From assembly GCF_028372415.1 (NCBI RefSeq), contig NC_092872.1, positions 10,546,001 to 10,610,000 on the forward strand: a stretch of DNA of 64,000 bases, in the 5' to 3' direction. This stretch comes from Notamacropus eugenii. Its lineage: Eukaryota > Chordata > Mammalia > Diprotodontia > Macropodidae. The position numbers and the translations under genes were made by a program. The notes under the pieces are model-generated. The model searched no databases. It was not told the origin of the DNA and saw only the letters and a program-made list of their open reading frames with translations. Shown one piece after another: positions 42,699-53,479 of the stretch. Numbering within the stretch: position 1 is the first letter of the stretch; the number at the start of each line of letters is the position of its first letter.

Positions 42699-42995
42699 AA
42701 AGACTTAGGAACTGATCAATGCAATGATCAACCATGATTCCAGAGGACCGATGATGGAGAATGTTACCCATCTCCTGAGAAAGAGGCAATGAGCTAACAT
42801 GAAGAAGGAGACACACATTTCTGGACATGGCCAATGTGGGAATGTGTTTTGACCGACTCATAGTAAAGTCTTCTTCTTCTTTTTTTTTTTTTTAAGGGAT
42901 TAGTTTTGTTTAATTTTTAATGGGGGAAAGGGAGGGATAAAAACATAAATATTTTATAATTAGAAAAATGCAATCCAGTTTTTTTTTTTAAAGAA

Positions 42996-44100
42996 GTGCT
43001 TGTACGTTGCTTGATTGAAACCAACCAGCGATACCATCCCTTCTCTATAAAACCCACGACTTTTACTTGCCTCAAGGAGTTGTCCTGCTCTGGAGGGGGT
43101 GGGACCTCAGATGTTCCAAACATCAACTAGAAGGAGCTAAAGATTAATAGGCAAAATTGAATGTGTCAGTTCCAAGGGCAACCTTGCTGAAGGACCCTCT
43201 TGGTAGGACAACATGCTCTCCTCCTGCCATGATTGAAGTCCACTACACATGAGGCTCTGGCAATTATCCCCTCTTGGGAAAGTGACCCAGATTTATCTAC
43301 CTCTTCCAGTGACTGAAATCTTTTGGTATTCTTTGCCCTAAATGTCTCTTCTTCCTATGTCCCTGCCAATGAGTTTCATTTTTGGCCTTAGACTACTTTC
43401 TTTGGGAAAGTTAAAACCCATAATATTGAAGGCTCATTGTTTTGCATATTTCTACCACTCATAGGGCATCAGAAATCTCCAGCTTGATCCAATGAGACTG
43501 AAAGAAACTTATGAGGCAGGTGGCATCAGAGCCCAAGATTGACTACTGGTGTCATGAACATGAAATTACTATCTTCTCCCACTGTGGTGGAGAAGTAAAA
43601 GAAATTAGGAGAAATTGCATTATCATTCCCATAGAGTTAGGAGAAATGGTCATAATTTTGTGTTTGAGCAGACAATGCTGACCATCTGACTCACTTTTGT
43701 AGTGTTTGCTTTTCAATTCTGTCTTAATTAAATGCTTTTTAAAAAAAATTCATATGTTTTTCTTGTGGTGACATAAAGAGGCCATTGATTGAGACTCAGG
43801 ACATGGTATGAATAGTTGATGATCTTAATTAACACACTGAATTTGGGGAGCAGCTAGAGGCTCTCATCCCAGGATGGTGTGGGTGACTATAAAACAGAAG
43901 ATTGCATATGTAAAATATTTGCCCCAGAAAAGGATGGGTAAGAACTTGCAACTGCCAACCATACCCCATCCTATCTAAATTTGTTTCTGCTTCTCCATTG
44001 CGTCTCTACATAGGACTACATAGAGCATAGGACTGCTCTCTGGGCTACCCGAATTTCTCTTAGTTTATCTATGATTGGTCTCAACATTCCCCTTTATTTT
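42996..44100. other. No recognised feature
   Basis: About 1.1 kb that I could not assign to a family. 'aattaaatgctttttaaaaaaaa'-type A/T sequence near 43,725-43,750 might be a worn retroposon tail, but no body is recognisable. Confidence 0.4.
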
Positions 44101-44169
44101 TCTTTTTTTAAAATTTTTTAAAAATGTATTTATTAATTTTTAGTTTCCACAAGATTTTGAGTTCCAAAT
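44101..44169 (-). repeat. L1/HAL1 3' terminus, severely 5'-truncated
   Basis: About 40 bases ('tttccacaagattttgagtt') match the terminal 3' UTR of the two HAL1 copies, preceded by a T-rich tail complement. A very short insertion. Confidence 0.7.
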
Positions 44170-44400
44170 ATCTGGAATGCCATGCCTCTCTTCCTTTAAG
44201 ATGCTGCTTAGGCACTATCTTCAGCACAAAGCTTTTACTGATCACACCAACTGCTAATGGTCGTTCCAAATTACTTTGTATATAGCTAGTGTCTGTGTAT
44301 TTGTATTTTTTCATGTTGCAATTATGCTGTACATATCTTTATGTGTATTTATCTGCCGTTTATTAGAATGTAAGCTTTTTATAAATGTACCTTTCTATTA
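44170..44400 (+). repeat. L2 3' end
   Basis: 'tctggaatgccatgcctctc', 'ccaaattactttgtatatag' and 'tagaatgtaagctttttata' are consecutive L2 blocks. Confidence 0.75.
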
Positions 44401-44812
44401 CCTCTAATTTTTTGTAAAATTCTACTGAGGTCCTTAATTTCTTTCTGATTTGTCCTTTGGTTAGATTTTTCTAGGTCTTATATACATAAGGTTCCCCACC
44501 ATTATCGTTGTACTTGTTATCTCTCCTTCTAATTTGATTCACTTTTCCTTTAGGTATTTAGATGCTATATTATTTAATGCATCTATATTAAATATTAATA
44601 TTGCTTTGATATCTGTGGTGTTCTTAAATATAATGTAATTTTCCTATTTATCTCTTTTTTACCTTGTCTGTATTTATGATTGCCTCAGATAGAACGATGA
44701 TTGACACTTGTGGGTTTTTTTTTTTGCTGTTTTTTTTTTTGTTTAATCCAAGAGAAAAATAATGGATTTTTCTCTAGACCCTAATTTTAATTCTACATGA
44801 ATATTAGTGCTT

Positions 44813-44820
44813 CACATATG
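44813..44820. repeat. Target-site duplication, left copy
   Basis: 'cacatatg', repeated at 47,661-47,668, bounds HAL1 copy B. Confidence 0.7.
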
Positions 44821-47660
44821 CTTTTTAATTTTTAATTTATTTATTTGTAGTTTTCAACATTCATTTCCATAAGATTTTGAGTTCCAAATTTTCTCCCCAT
44901 CTCCCTCCTCCCCAACAACAAGACACTGTGCATTCTGATTACCCCTTTTCCCTATTTGCCCTCCCTTCTATCACATCCCTCCCTTTCTTTATCCCCATAT
45001 TCTCTCTTTTCTTGTAGGGCAAGATAGAGTTCTATACCCCATTACCTGTATTTCTTATTTCCCAGTTGTATGCAGAAACAATTCTCAACATTTGTTCCTA
45101 AAACTTTGAGTTCCAACTTTTCTCCCTTCCTCCCTCCCCACCCATCCCCATTGAGAAGGTAAGCAATTCAGTATAGGTTACATATGTGTGGTTACGCAAA
45201 AGACTTCCATAATAGTTATCTTGTGGAAGACTAACTGTATTTCCCTGCATCCTGTGCTAACTCCCATTTATTCTACTCTCTCTTTTGACCTTGTTCCTTC
45301 CCAAAAGTGTTTTCTTCTAATTACTCCCTCCTCAATTTGCCCTCCCTTCTATCACCCCCCTACACCCCATTTCTCCGCTTCTCCCCTACTTTCCTGTAGT
45401 GTAAGATAGACTTTCATACCAAACCGAGTGTGCATGTTATTCCTTCCTTAAGCCAAATGTGATGAGAGTGAGCTTTGCTTTTTGCCTCTCACCTCTCCCC
45501 TTTCCTCCTCCATTAAAAAAAGGTTTTTCTTGACTCTTTTATGAGAGATAATTTGCCCCATTCCATTTCTCTCTTTTTTTCTCCCAATATATTCCTCTCT
45601 CACCCCTTAATTTAATTTATTTTTTTAGATATCCTCCCTTCCTACTCAACTCACCCTTGTGCCCTCTATCTATATGTATGTATATAATCCCTCCAACTAC
45701 CCAAATCCTGAGAAAAGTCTCAAGAGTTACAAATATTCTCTTTCCATGAAGGAATGTAAATAGTTCAACTTTAGTAAGTCCCTTATGATTTCTCTTTCCT
45801 GTTTGCCTTTTCATGCTTCTCTTGATTCTTGTGTTTGAAAGCCAAATTTTCTATTCAGCTCTGGTCTTTTCATCAAGAATGTTTGAACGTCCTTTATTTG
45901 ATTGAATGACCATTTTTTCCCCTGAAGTATTATACTCAGTTTTTCTGGGTAGATGATTCTTGGTTTTAATCCTAGTTCCTTTGACTTCTGGTATATCATA
46001 TTCTCAGCCCTTTGATCCCTCAATGTAGAAGCTGCTAGATCTTGTGTTATCCTGATTGTATTTCCATAATACTCAAATGGTTTCTTTCTGGTGACTTGCA
46101 ATATTTTCTCCTTGACCTGGGAACTCTGGAATTTGACTACAATATTCCTATAAGTTTTTCTTGTTGGATCTCTTTCAGGAGGTGATCAGTGGATTCTTTC
46201 ACTATTTATTTTACCCTCTGGTTCTAGAATATCAGGGCAGTTTTCCTCAATAATTTCATGAAAGATGATGTCTAGGCTCTTTTTTTGATCATGGCTTTCA
46301 GGTAGTCCCATAATTTTTAAATTGTCTCTCCTGCATCTATTTCCCAGGTCAGTTGTTTTTCCAATGAGATATTTCACATTCTCTTCCATTTTTTCATTCT
46401 TTTGGTTTTATTTTGTGATTTCTTGGTTTCTCATAAAGTCATTAGCCTCCATCTGCTCCATTCTAATTTTTAAAGAACTATTTTCTTCAGTGAGCTATTG
46501 AACCTCCTTTTCCATTTGGCTAATTCTACTTTTTAAAGCCTTCTTCTCCTCATTGGCTTTTTGGACCTCTTTTGTCAATTGAGTTAGCCTATTTTTCAAG
46601 GTGTTATTTTCTTCAGCATTTTTTGGGTCTCCTTTAGCAAGTTGTTCACTCTCTTTTCATGATTTTTTTTTTGCATTGCTCTCATTTCTCTTCCCAGCTT
46701 TTCTTCCACCTTTCTTACTTGATTTTCAAAATCCTTTTTGAGTTTTTCTGTGGCCTGAGATCATTGCACATTTATTTTTCTGGTTTTGGATGCAAAAGCC
46801 TTGAATTTTATGTCTTTCTCTGATGGTATGCTTTGTTTTTCCTCATCTGAAAGGATGGAAGAAAATGCCTCTTCACCAAGAAAGTAACCTTCTACAGTCT
46901 TATTTTTTCCCCTTTTTGGGGCATTTTCTTAGCCAGTTACTTGACTTTTGCGTCCTTTGTCAAGTGGAGGGTACACTCTAGGGACCTGTAAATTCTCAGT
47001 TCCTCCAAGGTGGCACAATCAAGGGAGAGGAGTTTACTTCTCTCCCTGGGCTGTGCTCTGGTCTGGAAGCAACCACAAGCTTTTCGCCCCCAGGATCTGT
47101 GAGTAGAATTCCCTCTCCTGAGCCTCTACCAGCTCCATCACACCAGCGCTCTTCCTCACCCCAGAGCCACCACTCAGGGCTAAGACCCATATTAGCTGCT
47201 CAATTTTCCCAGGGTCTTTAGGCCAAAGGATCCTAAAATAGACTCTGCTGCTTCTGTGACTGCTGCCACCCTGGGGCCAGGGCTAGACCAGGTTCCCTTC
47301 TCACCCAGGTGAAAGTGGTTTCTCACTGACCTTTGAGGCTGTCTTTGGCATTCATGTGTTGGGAAATCTGTGATTCGCAGCTGTTACCTGTGATTCTGTA
47401 CCCTGAAGTCTGGTCCAGTCCTGTCTGGGCTGTGCATTGTGGCCAACATTGTGCTGCACTCTGCTACAAGCCTGGTGTGATAAATCTTTCCTGTCAGTCT
47501 TCCAGGCTGCCTTGGGCTGGAAATCTCTTTCACTCTATCGTTTTGTGACTTCTGCTGCTCTAAAGTTTGTTTATAGTCATTTTTACAGGTACTCTATGGG
47601 CTATGGTGGGGGGGAGCTAGAGCAGGTCTGTCTTTCTACTCCATATGTGATGGCTTCACC
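44821..47660 (-). mobile_element. HAL1-type (ORF1-only) L1 element, copy B
   Basis: Minus orientation, about 2840 bp. The 5' end near 47,660 is a variant of the copy A start ('gaagccatcacatatggagt'); a 5' UTR, ORF1 (46,924-45,811), about 0.99 kb of 3' non-coding DNA and a T-rich 3' edge ('tttttaatttttaatttatt') follow. The distance from the ORF1 stop to the 3' end is the same as in copy A, and ORF2 is again absent. Flanked by 8-bp duplications inside the old L1. Confidence 0.85.
45811..46924 (-). pseudogene. HAL1/L1 ORF1 (RNA-binding chaperone), disrupted
   Basis: About 370 codons from ATG at 46,924 to a stop at 45,811-45,813. The N-terminus matches 'MP(K/Q)KG' openings; a long coiled-coil region (about 46,400-46,800) follows with several breaks. 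The RRM is open at 46,389-46,189, with 'RRDNLKIMGLPESHDQKKSL' and 'IIFHEIIEENCPDILEPEG', and is ended by one nonsense codon at 46,186-46,188. The same frame then continues to the C-terminal domain ('YYGNTIRITQDLAASTLRDQ', 'KSKELGLKPRIIYP'). The last roughly 190 residues thus carry a single in-frame stop, so this is a fairly young copy. Confidence 0.88.
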
Positions 47661-47668
47661 CACATATG
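47661..47668. repeat. Target-site duplication, right copy
   Basis: 'cacatatg', partner of 44,813-44,820. Confidence 0.7.
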
Positions 47669-48345
47669 TTTCTTTTAAACAACATATGATTGGATCCTGT
47701 TTTCTAATCTATTCTATTATCCTCCTCTGCTTTATGGATGAGTTCATTTCATTCATGTTCATAGTTATGATTGTTAAGTGTGTATTTTCCTCTGCCCTAT
47801 CCTCTTGTATTTTTTCTCTCTTTGCTTTTATCCCCCTTTTTACAAGTTAAAAGATGATATAAGATTGCCTGACTTGCAATCTATAAATGAAATGGCCCAT
47901 TTCCTCTCATATCTCTTCTCTTGCCCTGAAACCATCTCTGATCTCAGGTTTTAACTCTTTCTTCTTTTCCTTCATTTCCCTCCTTCATGTTCTTCCCTCC
48001 AACATTTGAACTTATTTTGATTATGACTTTTCTATTACTTTCTCTTCCTCTCCACTTCTCCCTTATTATTGTCTCTTCCTGTTTTTCTTTTGAGTTGAAT
48101 GTATCTCTATTCCAAAATCTCTCTCTCTCTCACCTTCTTTTATTCCTTTATCCTGTTCATATCAAGTTAAAGTTCATTCAATGCCTGTTCCCTTACCCCT
48201 TCCTTCATAATCAGATAATTTACATCTTGCATACATCAATTATGTAATAGTGATGATTGGTTTCCTTTTCCCCCCAACATAGCTCTATGTTGCTCTTATT
48301 TTTGTCTTCTCCCAAAACCATGACAATATAATAAAATGTCATTTT

Positions 48346-48359
48346 GAATTTCTCTATAA
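48346..48359. repeat. Target-site duplication, left copy
   Basis: 'gaatttctctataa', identical to 49,529-49,542. Confidence 0.9.
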
Positions 48360-49528
48360 CAAGGGTGGAGCTAATATGGTGGAGTAAAAAGATGCACATA
48401 CTCTAGCTTTTCCCCCACAGCCCATAAAATACCTGTAAAAAATGACTCTCAACAAATTCTAGAGCAGCAGAAGCCACAGAACGACAGAGTGAAAGAGATT
48501 TCTAGCCAAAGGTAACCTAGAAGGTTGACAGGAAAGGTCTATCCCATAGGACACTGGGCAGAGTAGAACCCCAGCCTGGCTGTGCAGCACTGGAAAGAGC
48601 AGCACTGGAGCAGGTCTCTGGGGCAGAATCTCTAGCAGGAAGGGTCTCAGATCCCTCAACCCACAAGGGCCAAAGAAAGCTTCAAAGGTCAGTGAGAGGG
48701 CTTTTCCAGCTGGGTGGGAGGGGAGCAGGGTCCCCCCCCAGCACTGGCGCCAGGTGGCGGTGGTGGTAGCGGCCATGGAGTCCATCTGTGAAGCACTCGA
48801 CCTAAAGCCCCTGGGAGAATTGAGCAGCTGCGCTGAACCTCAGCCCTGAGCACAGTCCTGGGGTTAGGAGGAGCACTAGGACTCTCCTCTTGACGAAGGA
48901 TTCAGAAGTCAAGTAACTGGTTGGAAAAATGCCCAAAAAAGGGAGAAAAAATAAGACCATAAAAGGTTATATTTCCTTCCATCCTTTCATATAAGGAAGA
49001 ACAATGCATACTGTCAGAGGAAGTCAAGGCTTCTGCCACTAGTACCTCCAAAATGAATATGCAGTGGGCTCAGGCCATGGAAGAGCTTGAAAAATGAGGT
49101 AACAGCTTGTTAAAGAAGACCTAAAAAAATACTGAAGAAAATAACACCTTTAAAAATAGACTAACTCATTTGGAAAAAGAGGTCCAAAAAGCCAACGAGG
49201 AGAAGAAGTCTTTAAAAAGCAGAATTAGCCAAATGGAAAAGGAAGTTCAAAAGCTCACTGAAGAAAATAGTTCTTTAAAAATGAGAGTGGATCTGAGGGA
49301 AGTTAATGACTTTATGACAAACTAAAAAATTACAAAACAAAACTGAAAGAATGAAAAAATGAAAGATAATGTGAAATATCTCATTGCAAAAACAACTGAC
49401 CTGGAAAATAGATCCAGGAGAGACAATTTAAAAATTACGGGACTACCTGAAAGTCATGATCAAAAAAACAGCCTAGACATTATCTTTCATGAAATTATTG
49501 AGGAAAACTGCCCTATTGTTCTATTCTA
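48360..49528 (+). mobile_element. Tailless L1/HAL1 5' fragment
   Basis: Plus orientation, 1169 bp. It begins at the element 5' end ('ggagctaatatggtggagta'), includes the whole 5' UTR and the first half of ORF1, and stops abruptly in the RRM region at 'ttctattcta'. There is no 3' UTR and no poly(A), yet a perfect 14-bp target-site duplication flanks it. Confidence 0.88.
48929..49528 (+). pseudogene. HAL1/L1 ORF1, 3'-truncated
   Basis: ATG at 48,929 opens with 'MPKKG', as in the two minus-strand copies. The coiled-coil part (49,080-49,330) is K/E-rich but broken by frameshifts and stops. The start of the RRM is readable ('gactacctgaaagtcatgat', i.e. 'GLPESHDQK'-like) up to the insertion end. 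The C-terminal domain is missing. It cannot be told whether the source was a full L1 or a HAL1, because both share this part. Confidence 0.85.
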
Positions 49529-49542
49529 GAATTTCTCTATAA
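49529..49542. repeat. Target-site duplication, right copy
   Basis: 'gaatttctctataa', partner of 48,346-48,359. Confidence 0.9.
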
Positions 49543-49984
49543 TCCTTAAGGATACTAGGATTCTGTGAAGACAGTTGCTTCTTATCCCTCTGTTTATGTA
49601 TAAACAATTAATCCACACATATTCCATTCTAATTAAGTATATGTACCTTTCTACGTGTCTTTTGGCATCTATGTTTCCATTTCAAAATTTCTACTCAGCT
49701 CAGACCTTTCCATCAGGAATGCTTGGAAATCCTTTGTACCATTAAAGATCCATTTTTTTTTTTTTTTTGCCCTGTGGAATTATATTTATATGTATACACA
49801 CTTACACACACATAAATATATATAGTATATATTTAGTTTTGCTGGACAAGTCATTCATAGTTATAAGCTACAAAAGACCTTTTGCCTTTTGAAATATCAT
49901 ATCCCAAGCTCTGCTCTCATTGCCAACACTAGTGTGATCCTTACTGTGGTTCCTTGATACTTTAACTCTTTCTTTTAATATGCT

Positions 49985-50148
49985 TTGAAGCATTAGAAAA
50001 ATCACTGAATTAGGAATCAAAAGATCTTGATTGAAGTCTTAGTTTTTTCACTTACTAAGCCACCATGGATATGTCACTTCTCTCAAGACATCAGTTTCTC
50101 ATCTATAAAAGTCCCTTCCAGCCATGAATCTATGGTTTTATAGAATGC
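49985..50148 (+). repeat. MIR-type SINE
   Basis: 'aattaggaatcaaaagatct' (head) and 'gtcccttccagccatgaatc' (3' end). Confidence 0.7.
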
Positions 50149-50254
50149 GAGGTGTTATTATTATTATTAATTATTTAAATTTTGATTAGGTGCCACAACA
50201 GAGAAAGAACTTCCTACAGAACTGGGTCAGAGTCTACCTTAATGTGAACAGAGA

Positions 50255-50400
50255 ACAGTTGGTAAAAGCACTGGATCTGGAGTTAGAGGACCTGGGATGA
50301 ATCTTGTCTCTTCTACTAGAGTTTGCAATGTAATATATGTAATTGGGCAAATTACTCTATTATGAAATTGTATGAGAGGATCTCTAGGGGCCCTTCTAGG
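50255..50400 (+). repeat. MIR-type SINE
   Basis: 'cactggatctggagttagag' is a strong head; the 3' end has 'gaggatctctaggggccctt'. Confidence 0.75.
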
Positions 50401-50404
50401 GAAG

Positions 50405-50522
50405 AGAATACAAGCTACTTGAGGGCAAGGACTCTCATTTCTGCCTTTGTTTGTCCAGCACCTAACACAGTCCTCATCGTACAGTAGGTGCTTAATAATG
50501 CTTGTTGGTTGGTTGAGCAAGG
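50405..50522 (+). repeat. L2 3' end
   Basis: 'acttgagggcaaggactctc' and 'cagtaggtgcttaataatgc'. Confidence 0.8.
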
Positions 50523-51554
50523 TACATGATAGTAACAAGGATTTGGACAGGATGTGGTAAGCCTGAAAGGATTAGTGACAGATAAGTGATGGTGTGTAAG
50601 GAAGGTCTGAGAGTGGTATTGAGGAGCAAGGAATGTGCCAAGACCCCCTCTTAATCTTGTGCGTAGGGGGGTGTGAGGAGAGGTAGTCTTGGAGAAGGTA
50701 CCAAGAGTGTAGGTTTCACCTAGTGCCTCATAGAGAAGGAAGATATCTAAGATAAATGGAGAGTTTAAGAATAGAGAGTCATAGAGGTAGTGTGGAAAGG
50801 GAAGGAATAAGAAGAACCTTACAGGTCACTGTGAGATGACAGAGAAGAGTTAGCAGTCATTTTACATTTTCTTTGCATTGCCAAGACCACTTATTCCCCT
50901 CCCTACAGATCTTACAAACATCTACATGACATGATTCCTGGGCCAGAGAGTGACTGTGGGGCAGCCTATCCTAGGAATAAGATGTCTCAGAGAGGGGTGG
51001 GACAACCAGGGGTCCCTAGTTTGGATCCTAGGGAGCACACAGACTAGATTGATATTTTTTCAGGGGTAGAAGGGGCGTGAGAGAAGCCTCCTCAGATGTT
51101 TGGGCAACACCTCATACTAGTGCCAGATCTGCTGTCATTTACATGATGCTAGGGCATCTACAGCCTCAGTCTCAGCTCCCTCTTACTGGGGAATGGAAAG
51201 CTGGGTCCTCATGAAAGAGATATTAGGTAGACGCTAGAAAAGCAAATGTGAGAAAACCTCGAGGACTGGGAGACTTTACTTATGGCCCTGAAATGAAACC
51301 TTGTAGGTGGCAGGCTACGTATAGGGCCAGGTCAGATTGTCCCCTCCTCCGGGTCATTTTCCCCGACTAATTGGAAGATATGGATGAAATGTTCCCTCAA
51401 TCTTGCTCTATTCAAATATGACACTGAGAGATTCTTTCTATTCCCATAATTCCTGGAGTTAATATCTATATCTATTATGTGGAAATCAGCATGGCATTGC
51501 GGGAATACATGACTCATAGTCAGAAAAAATCTGTGGATTGCCTACCTGGTGTGT
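50523..51554. other. No recognised feature
   Basis: About 1 kb with no repeat or coding signature; appears single copy. Confidence 0.45.
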
Positions 51555-51556
51555 TA

Positions 51557-51855
51557 CAAGGGAATAATAAAAATGGTGATAATAATAATAGTTAGCGTAT
51601 AGTGCATGCTATGTGCCAGATATTGTGCTAAGCACTTTTTTAATGTTATTGAATTGGATCCTCACATCAACCTGGGTGGTAGGTGCTATTCTTATTCTTA
51701 TCCTCATTTTACAGATGAGGAAACTGAGGCAAACAGAGGGTAAGTTACTTGCTCAGGATCACACAGAAAGTACATGTCTAAGTCTGTGTTTAAGCTCAGA
51801 TCTTCCATATTCCAGACCCAGTGTTCTGTCCCTTGTACCCTCTAGCTGTCTGGGC
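51557..51855 (-). mobile_element. MIR-family CORE-SINE, full length
   Basis: Tail 'gctatgtgccagatattgtg', CORE 'cagatgaggaaactgaggca', head 'ctctagctgtctgggc' (reversed). Confidence 0.9.
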
Positions 51856-51964
51856 AGGACAGAGTTGGGGGGTGGGTGGGGAGAAGGCTGGTGAGCTCTC
51901 CATTTATAAACCTTTAAATACTTTAAAATTGGATTAGTAAACACTGTAGGGATAACTTCATAGC

Positions 51965-52285
51965 CTATTTCTGATGTCCTGAGCTCTGGTCCCACATATC
52001 GACCTATCTGACATCATTACCTCAAGCTCAACACAGTTCCAAATTGAGATCATCATCTTCCCTCCAAAACAGCTCCCCTTCAGGATTTCCTCCTCTCTAC
52101 ACATGGTCCCATCATCCTCCAAGGCACCCAGACTTGAAATCTCAATTATCTTCTTTGTCACTCTGTCCCTGTCTAGACAATTACCAAGTCCTGCAGATTC
52201 CTTCTTCCTAATTCCACTTGTAATCTTTTCCCCACTTTCTCTTTCACCTTGGTGCGAACCCTGGTCATGAGTTTCTTAATTTATC
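51965..52285 (+). repeat. L2 LINE, ORF2 end region
   Basis: 'ccaaattgagatcatcatct' and 'aattaccaagtcctgcagat' are L2 blocks upstream of the common 3' end. Confidence 0.75.
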
Positions 52286-52364
52286 TCCCTACCTCTATAC
52301 TCTTCCTACAGTCTATACTATATATGTCATCTGGTGACTTGTATCCTCAAAAAATCCTTAGCAT

Positions 52365-52450
52365 CATGGATGTCACCATCACTATCATTGTCACCCCCTT
52401 TACCACTGTCATTATCATTAACTTGTCCATCATCCACATTCTCAGCATTA
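52365..52450. repeat. CAT/CAC-rich degenerate tract
   Basis: 'caccatcactatcattgtca' and similar CAY-rich words. Confidence 0.6.
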
Positions 52451-52571
52451 TCCCATATCTAGAATTTTACTTCCATTGCCTACTCTCCACTGTGGCCCTC
52501 TCCACAGAGTCCTTCCTTTTTCTTTCTTAGCCAATTCTTCCTCATTCCCCAGAGTCCAGACTTAAGGACTT

Positions 52572-52765
52572 GGGTCAATTCTGATGTGAGCAAAACCAGA
52601 AGAAAAAATTTATGCAAGAACAACATTGTAAAGGCACTGAGCTTTGAAAAACTTAAGAATTCTGATCAATGTAATGACTAACCATGATTCCAGAGGACTA
52701 ATGATGAAGCAACCTATCTCCTGAGTGAGGGGTCAAGGACTCAGGGTGCAGAACTCTCCTTCTCT
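52572..52765 (+). repeat. L1 3' UTR fragment
   Basis: 'gaattctgatcaatgtaatg' and 'ccatgattccagaggactaa' match the L1 3' UTR at 54.1-54.3 kb. It lies between two L2 segments, perhaps within one split L2. Confidence 0.8.
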
Positions 52766-52779
52766 AGGAAATCAGCTCC

Positions 52780-53165
52780 AACCAACCCAGCCTAAAGTGA
52801 CCTTTCTTTCTTGAAACTCCTACAGCCCTTACATCATTTGACTCAGAGCATATTTGCCTCAAAGTGTTAATTATCTATGTCAGGAGTACACATTTTAATT
52901 TTCCAAATAAGGCATTAACACACCAGGGGCAGGCTCTGCTTCTCCCGTTCATGCCTAGAATGTCCCACCCAAGCTCTCTCCCTGATCTCCACGCCCGTCA
53001 ATCCAAAGTCTTCTCTCCATGTTTCAGCTTAAGTCCCAATGGCTTCAGGAAACTCTCCCTGATTATCCCTACTCTTGACAAACTTGGAATTCCTTCATAA
53101 ATCTTTTATAGAATCTATACCCCATTTGTATTCCCCCTTATGCTGCTTCTCTATGTATTTTCTGT
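52780..53165 (+). repeat. L2 LINE fragment
   Basis: 'ttcatgcctagaatgtccca' and 'tcaggaaactctccctgatt' are L2 3' blocks in order. Confidence 0.7.
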
Positions 53166-53167
53166 GA

Positions 53168-53460
53168 GGAGGTAGTGGTGTAGTAAAGAGAGAATCGAGG
53201 CATTTAGGGAGTCAAGAAGCCTGGGTTTGAGCCCTTTTCATACTTCTCTCTAGCCGTGTGACCACGGCCAAGAGGGAAGATCAGAACTTAAATTTATCAG
53301 CATTACATGGTGACATTATTTTATTGGAGCTGTCTTGGATACATGATCTATGGGCTGTTGATCAAGTTACTTCAACTCCCTGAGCCTGGGGTTTCCCATT
53401 TGTAAATGAAGAGAGTTGAACTGAATTGCTTCTGAGGGCCCTCCCAGCTTTTGGTTTGGA
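53168..53460 (+). repeat. MIR-type SINE, interrupted
   Basis: Head 'agtcaagaagcctgggtttg' and 3' half 'cccatttgtaaatgaagaga' are separated by unrelated bases at about 53,280-53,350. Confidence 0.7.
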
Positions 53461-53479
53461 TTTTCTGATCTGAGCTTTC

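Larger units (their letters stand above)
39425..42995 (+). mobile_element. L1 3' fragment with inverted 5' segment, host of a HAL1
   Basis: 39,425-39,560 is L1 ORF2 in minus orientation (the minus strand reads the 'WWSCELVQPFWKAI'-like block and on to 'FDPE-ALFGLYP'-like). 39,673-40,084 and 42,698-42,995 are L1 in plus orientation (ORF2 C-terminus with a 'YVNVMKYYCAV'-like block, then 3' UTR 'ccatgattccagaggaccga'). The inverted piece ends almost exactly where the plus piece resumes, the pattern made by twin priming. An L2-like tail, an unnamed SINE and a HAL1 interrupt it. Confidence 0.75.
44401..50000 (-). mobile_element. Old L1, host of two nested insertions
   Basis: Minus orientation, present as 44,401-44,820 (ORF2 endonuclease region, second half), 47,661-48,359 (endonuclease start near 47,690, where the minus strand reads 'aaaacaggatccaatcatat', then a non-coding spacer) and 49,529-50,000 (ORF1 C-terminal region, plus strand 'ctcagctcagacctttccat', 'agttttgctggacaagtcat'). 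HAL1 copy B and a tailless insertion occupy the gaps. It is strongly decayed. Confidence 0.7.
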
